In this document: positions 7,390-10,837 of the stretch, piece after piece
How positions within the stretch are numbered: the first letter of the stretch is position 1
Layout of the letters: each line of letters begins with the position of its first letter
DNA from: Promethearchaeota archaeon
Lineage (GTDB): Archaea; Asgardarchaeota; Lokiarchaeia; Sigyniarchaeales; Promethearchaeaceae
DNA: 10,837 nt
Direction of reading: 5' to 3'
Assembly (NCBI GenBank): GCA_014729055.1
Contig: WJKO01000492.1
Coordinates: 1 to 10,837 of the forward strand
Made by a program: the position numbers and the translations under genes
Notes under the pieces: generated by a model
Databases searched by the model: none
What the model was told of the DNA's origin: nothing
The model's input: only the letters and a program-made list of their open reading frames with translations

Positions 7390-9399
7390 TTCTACAAAAA
7401 TATAGAAGACTTGCCATGGAAATTTAAATACAAGATTAAACGGCTATTCAAGAAGCTTGATCTCAGCTTGCCGCAATTGGATGACGTGAGGTCTCACGTC
7501 CGAAATAAAGAGTGGGTTAACGCTGCACGTGCTCTTATAAAATATTACGAGATGAATCGTGATATATCTTGGCTTGATTATCCCGAATTTCAGAGGAAGC
7601 GAGACTATGAAGAGGAATTGGATGATATCTTCGATGATATCTTTACTTTTCAGACTGTGCGTGAAAAAGTCCCCCGAACTCGAAAGGGAAACTTGGATTG
7701 GGGTTATAAAGGACCAAATAATGACAGAGAATTTGGATTTTTTCTTAATCGTCAGCATTATTTAAAAGTTCTCTATAAAGCATACGAAAACACGGGTAAC
7801 GAAAAATATGTGAGAAAATTCGATGATATCATGCTAGACTGGTTAATTTATAACCCTCGTCCCTTTATTTACCGGAGCAGTGTTCAGTGGAGGACCTTAG
7901 AAGTTGCTTTAAGATCGAAAGTCGTATGGCCATATTGTTTCTTTGGATTCCAAAATTCCGATGAATTCTCAGAGACAACAAGAATTTTAATGTTAATTGC
8001 CACTTCAGAACATGCTACTTATTGTAAAAGATACGTGGTTCCACGAGGGAACATTAGAGTCATGATCTTGAATGCTTTAGCGACTATGGGGGCCTTGTGG
8101 CCTGAATTTGAAGACTCAAAGGATTGGATCCGTTTCGCTGTCAAAGACTTAACCGAAGAAATTTTACATAAACAAGTGTATCCAGATGGAGCGCAGAAAG
8201 AACTATCCAATCATTATCACTATGTTGCAATGTCAAACTTTGAACATTTAGCTAATATGGCGGAAAAAGGAGATGTAAACTTAAACCCCGACTATCGCAC
8301 TCAACTCGAAAAAATGTGGAATTATCATAGCTACAATATACGTCCAAATGGATATGGATTATTAAACAACGATGCTGATTATGACTACGTCCGAGATTCA
8401 GTAATAGAGGCATCAAAAAGATTTAATCGCCCAGATTGGTCATATATTGCATTACATTCAGGATCATCTGTGCCAACAGATGTAGATAATATCAACACAG
8501 AACAACCAGAGAAAAAAAGCGTTGTATTTCCGTGGGCAGGGCATGCAATATTGAGAAATAAGTGGGACCCGCAAGCGCATTGGTGTTTTTTCGATTTTGG
8601 ACCATTTGGTACGGGGCATCAACATCGGGATAAGTTGCACTTATCAATTAATGCTTATGGGCGGGATTTACTCGTTGACAGCGGAAGATATTATTATATT
8701 GGTGATAAATGGAGGCGGTATTTTCGGGGAACGAGAGCTCACAATACGATTACAATAAACGGACATGGGCAAAGAAGATATAAAAAGGAGAATAATTCTC
8801 CGATTCCAAATCAAAAGTATCGGTTAACTGACGACTACGATGCGATTTTGGGTGCCTATTGTTCTGGTTATACTGGACTAATTGCGAACCCCGAACATAT
8901 TAGGGCGCTAATATACTTTAAAAACAAATATTGGATAGTAATAGATAGGGTGCTCACAGAGCAACCTATCACGATAAGCACATTTTGGCATTTCCATCCT
9001 AAATGTTCTGTTAAATTAGATAATAAGGCAGTATTTACTGCGGATGGAGGTAAAGGTAACATTAGAATTACTCCCTCTTTGGATTTAAATTGGAAATTGA
9101 AACTCATCAAGGGCGTAGAAAACCCTGAAATTCAAGGTTGGTATAGTTCAGAGTATAATCAAAAAGAACCAAACTGGTGTGCTATATACAACGCAGATAT
9201 AAATCCAGATATTGACCAATCAACATATTTTGCTTGGTTTATAGATACGTCTAAAGATACTCTTGACCACGCGGCAATATCAATAAGAAAAGTTTTTAAT
9301 AATCAAAAAGAGGATGAAATCTACAGCATCATAATTAAAAAAGAAAGTATAATACATAAATTTCGATATTCTTTTGTACATAATGAAATATTGAGCTAG
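7369..9399 (+). CDS. Heparinase II/III-like polysaccharide lyase, no signal peptide
   Basis: A 676-residue protein with the two-part architecture of heparinase II/III-type lyases, which cleave uronic-acid-containing polysaccharides by beta-elimination to unsaturated products. Residues about 30-380 form the helical toroid, with WRTLEVALR (174-182) and NHYHY (281-285) at the expected catalytic cleft. Residues about 388-600 are the beta-sheet domain with the family signature: FGPFGTGHQHRDKLHL (410-425), AYGRDLLVDSG (429-439) and TRAHNTITINGHG (455-467). The N-terminus is basic and hydrophilic with no signal peptide or lipobox, so the protein is apparently cytoplasmic, unlike most lyases of this group. 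Substrate is unknown, and a glycosaminoglycan, alginate-like or archaeal uronate glycan are all possible. Start is uncertain: ATG 7369 gives MRLADMKFYK, while ATG 7384 (Met6) has a counterpart in duplicated copy A and may be the older start. No clear Shine-Dalgarno precedes either. The RyR gene converges 8 bases after the stop. Confidence 0.85.
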   Translation: MRLADMKFYKNIEDLPWKFKYKIKRLFKKLDLSLPQLDDVRSHVRNKEWVNAARALIKYYEMNRDISWLDYPEFQRKRDYEEELDDIFDDIFTFQTVREKVPRTRKGNLDWGYKGPNNDREFGFFLNRQHYLKVLYKAYENTGNEKYVRKFDDIMLDWLIYNPRPFIYRSSVQWRTLEVALRSKVVWPYCFFGFQNSDEFSETTRILMLIATSEHATYCKRYVVPRGNIRVMILNALATMGALWPEFEDSKDWIRFAVKDLTEEILHKQVYPDGAQKELSNHYHYVAMSNFEHLANMAEKGDVNLNPDYRTQLEKMWNYHSYNIRPNGYGLLNNDADYDYVRDSVIEASKRFNRPDWSYIALHSGSSVPTDVDNINTEQPEKKSVVFPWAGHAILRNKWDPQAHWCFFDFGPFGTGHQHRDKLHLSINAYGRDLLVDSGRYYYIGDKWRRYFRGTRAHNTITINGHGQRRYKKENNSPIPNQKYRLTDDYDAILGAYCSGYTGLIANPEHIRALIYFKNKYWIVIDRVLTEQPITISTFWHFHPKCSVKLDNKAVFTADGGKGNIRITPSLDLNWKLKLIKGVENPEIQGWYSSEYNQKEPNWCAIYNADINPDIDQSTYFAWFIDTSKDTLDHAAISIRKVFNNQKEDEIYSIIIKKESIIHKFRYSFVHNEILS

Positions 9400-9403
9400 T
9401 GTC

Positions 9404-9425
9404 TTTTTTATTTATGTTCTTTTTT
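9404..9425 (+). terminator. T-rich terminator candidate after lyase
   Basis: Runs TTTTTT (9404-9409) and TTTTTT (9420-9425) on the plus strand directly follow the lyase stop. Archaeal RNA polymerase commonly terminates at T tracts without a hairpin. The tract overlaps the end of the convergent RyR gene. Confidence 0.4.
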
Positions 9426-9791
9426 CCATATCTTCATATTGAATTTCCTTTTTCCTGGATTCGGATGCACATGATATCCAATCAATCTTAGCGCAGCAAG
9501 CGTAGTCTCCACAGTAACTTTATCGAATATCTTGGAACTCTCGGGCAATTCATCATATGGGATCATATCTAAGTGACATTTATCGCAATATTTCTTTGGA
9601 TTACTGGGATCCCATTGTTTGTGTTTTTCTGATGGGTGATGGAAACCTTGCGTACTCTTTTCCTCCCACCAGCTGTCATGGATATACTCCGCTATATTAT
9701 CAATCAATCCACTGGGTAAATTTTTTAAAAGATATTTCCGTAGTTTTTTTGGAATAGGATTTGGTTTATTTTTTTTATTTTTACCACTCAT
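9408..9791 (-). CDS. Small RyR-domain protein
   Basis: A 127-residue protein that is almost entirely one RyR (ryanodine-receptor repeat, PF02026-type) domain at about residues 28-106. The diagnostic parts are IAEYIHDSWWEEKSTQGF (33-50) and HLDMIPYDELPESSKIFDK (73-91), followed by TVETTLAALRLIGY (93-106), which match the family pattern of a helix with HxxW, then PYxELPExxKxxD, then a closing helix. The loop after QGF is longer than in typical prokaryotic RyR domains and contains C69 and C72 followed by H73 plus H51 and H52, a possible zinc site. Both ends are basic (KNKKNK at 4-9; GKRKFNMKIWKKEHK at the end). Prokaryotic RyR domains have been proposed to bind nucleotide-derived ligands in conflict or signalling systems; here the domain stands alone, so its role is unknown. 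The gene is divergent from the HEAT-repeat gene and convergent with the lyase. Confidence 0.8.
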   Translation of the reverse strand: MSGKNKKNKPNPIPKKLRKYLLKNLPSGLIDNIAEYIHDSWWEEKSTQGFHHPSEKHKQWDPSNPKKYCDKCHLDMIPYDELPESSKIFDKVTVETTLAALRLIGYHVHPNPGKRKFNMKIWKKEHK

Positions 9792-9904
9792 AATGTGTAT
9801 ATAAAAATTTTGTGTATTAAATAGATGTTTTTTACATTGATGTTTACAAAAGTAAATATACTAGAATCGATAAAGAAGTAAGCGAACATTGGAGATGAAT
9901 TTAA
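9792..9904. promoter_or_regulatory. Divergent promoter region between RyR and HEAT genes
   Basis: On the plus strand TAAATATA (9853-9860) is a plausible TATA box. Transcription would start near 9882 with a leader of about 20 bases, and GGAGATGA (9891-9898) lies 6 nt before ATG 9905 as a Shine-Dalgarno site. On the minus strand TTTAATAC (complement of 9815-9822) lies about 27 bases from ATG 9791, the spacing expected for a leaderless transcript. A stronger-looking TTTTTATATA (complement of 9798-9807) is only about 11 bases from that ATG, too near to serve that start. Short repeats (ACAT-TG-ATGT at 9834-9843; TTTAC-AAAA-GTAAA at 9843-9856) could be operator elements. Confidence 0.45.
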
Positions 9905-10837
9905 ATGAGTTTTGAACAAGAAGATACTTTTGCAAAAGCGAAACAGCTTGTTGCAGAAGCGATTGATTTATTGAATAGCGGTAATCCGGTTAAGATAGAA
10001 CAAGGTATGGATATATTGGATAGTCATGATGCATTCCATTCGAGGAAAATGGCCTATCCCGTAATCTTAAAAATATATCCAGATCAAGCTCTGCCAGATC
10101 TAAAAAAGCGAATGCTTAGTTTCATAGCACAATATGCAAAAGGGGATAAAAAGGCTTTTGCTATATTTAAACAAGCGGCATTTGATACAGATGATCAGCT
10201 TGTATTAATTGCTTGTAAGTCTCTGTATGACTATCCCGAAGGGGTAGATACTGCGAATATGAGATTAAGGCAAGTTTATGAGATGACTTCGTCTAAAACA
10301 ATGAAAATGTCAGTCATTAAAACGGTTGGCAAAGCTGGAACAGCAGCTGAACCCTTGTTGGATATTATCACCGATAATTTAGCAGTTGACTCATGGCTAT
10401 TACGACGATGGGCTAAAAAAGCTACAAAACGTATGATTAAAGATGGCGTAAACGTCGTTGGCTACCTAGTTAATTTAGTAGAGACGGGCAATGTTGATCA
10501 AAAAGTTGCAGGATGTGCGGGATTGGGAGGTTTAGGTAAAAAAGCATCTGGTTCAGTCGATGCTCTTAGAAAGGCACTTTCGGATGATTCAGTAGTAGTG
10601 CGCGGAAAAGCTGCTTGGGCATTATCAAAGATGAAAAAGAAAGCAGCACCCGCAGAAAAAGAATTGAAAGCGGCCCTAAAGGACGAATCTCCTGCCGTAA
10701 ACAAATCCGCATTGAAAGCTTTGAAGAATATTAAGAAATTGTCCAAAGAGCAGAAAAAAGAAATCAAAGAAATGGAAGATCACGAAAAGGAGCTTAAGAA
10801 ATTTGAGAAAAAACAAGGATTTAAACCGAAAAAAGAG
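9905..10837 (+). CDS. HEAT-repeat protein, C-terminal end missing
   Basis: The frame opens at ATG 9905 and stays open for 311 codons to the right edge, so the end of the protein is missing. The sequence is helical throughout. From about residue 200 to 277 it has clear HEAT/PBS-lyase-type repeats: VAGCAGLGGLGKKAS (201-215), then ALRKALSDDSVVVRGKAAWAL (220-240) and ELKAALKDESPAVNKSALKAL (253-273), each with the D-x(n)-VR/VN-x-A-A/AL pattern. Residues 60-175 contain more divergent helical repeats (for example the LIACKSLYDYPEG stretch, 101-113). From about 279 onward it turns into a Lys/Glu-rich segment likely to be a coiled coil or extended tail. The family is a binding scaffold; the partner is unknown. 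GGAGATGA supports the start; the nearby ATG at 9895 is in another frame. Confidence 0.85.
   Translation, partial: MSFEQEDTFAKAKQLVAEAIDLLNSGNPVKIEQGMDILDSHDAFHSRKMAYPVILKIYPDQALPDLKKRMLSFIAQYAKGDKKAFAIFKQAAFDTDDQLVLIACKSLYDYPEGVDTANMRLRQVYEMTSSKTMKMSVIKTVGKAGTAAEPLLDIITDNLAVDSWLLRRWAKKATKRMIKDGVNVVGYLVNLVETGNVDQKVAGCAGLGGLGKKASGSVDALRKALSDDSVVVRGKAAWALSKMKKKAAPAEKELKAALKDESPAVNKSALKALKNIKKLSKEQKKEIKEMEDHEKELKKFEKKQGFKPKKE

Noticed and set aside
9557..9757. Plus-strand frame inside the RyR gene region
   Set aside because: It is antisense to the RyR gene, whose family motifs are clear on the minus strand.
10498..10767. Minus-strand frame rich in Phe, Ala and Ser
   Set aside because: It lies fully antisense to the HEAT-repeat frame, which has clear repeats and normal codon use.

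Overview
The window is AT-rich, gene-dense and prokaryotic. I favour an archaeon, possibly an Asgard/Lokiarchaeia-like lineage. The reasons are two heterodisulfide-reductase (HdrD)-type iron-sulfur proteins, a RyR-domain protein, a HEAT-repeat protein, TATA-like A/T boxes at the right distance from some starts, and Shine-Dalgarno sites complementary to an archaeal 16S tail. This is inference: there is no rRNA or tRNA here and a bacterium is not excluded.

Layout. (1) 1-935, minus: an unrecognised protein that runs off the left edge. (2) 936-1155: an AT-rich divergent intergenic region with two near-perfect inverted repeats. (3) 1156-9399: six plus-strand genes. They encode a divergent GH4-like NAD-dependent protein, a zinc amidohydrolase/deaminase of the TrzA/SsnA (COG0402) type, two tandem HdrD/GlpC-like iron-sulfur proteins overlapping by one base, an RNase Z-like metallo-beta-lactamase-fold protein, and a heparinase II/III-type polysaccharide lyase without a signal peptide. 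A 12-bp tandem array (2449-2580) lies between the first two. A 32-bp direct duplication spans the junction of the last two. (4) 9408-9791, minus: a small RyR-domain protein convergent with the lyase. (5) 9792-9904: a divergent promoter region. (6) 9905-10837, plus: a HEAT-repeat protein that is still open at the right edge.

How the genes may work together. The amidohydrolase and the two iron-sulfur genes are tightly packed (6-nt gap, then a 1-nt overlap) and are very probably co-transcribed and translationally coupled. The GH4-like and lyase genes both suggest cytoplasmic carbohydrate chemistry, GH4 by an NAD-dependent redox-elimination route. The HdrD-like pair suggests thiol/disulfide or organic-acid redox coupled to electron carriers. 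I see no named pathway that joins all six. The most unusual items are the second HdrD paralogue, which has lost most cysteines of its first CCG domain, the 12-bp array, the 32-bp duplication that sets the stop and start of adjacent genes, and the compact RyR protein with an added CxxCH.
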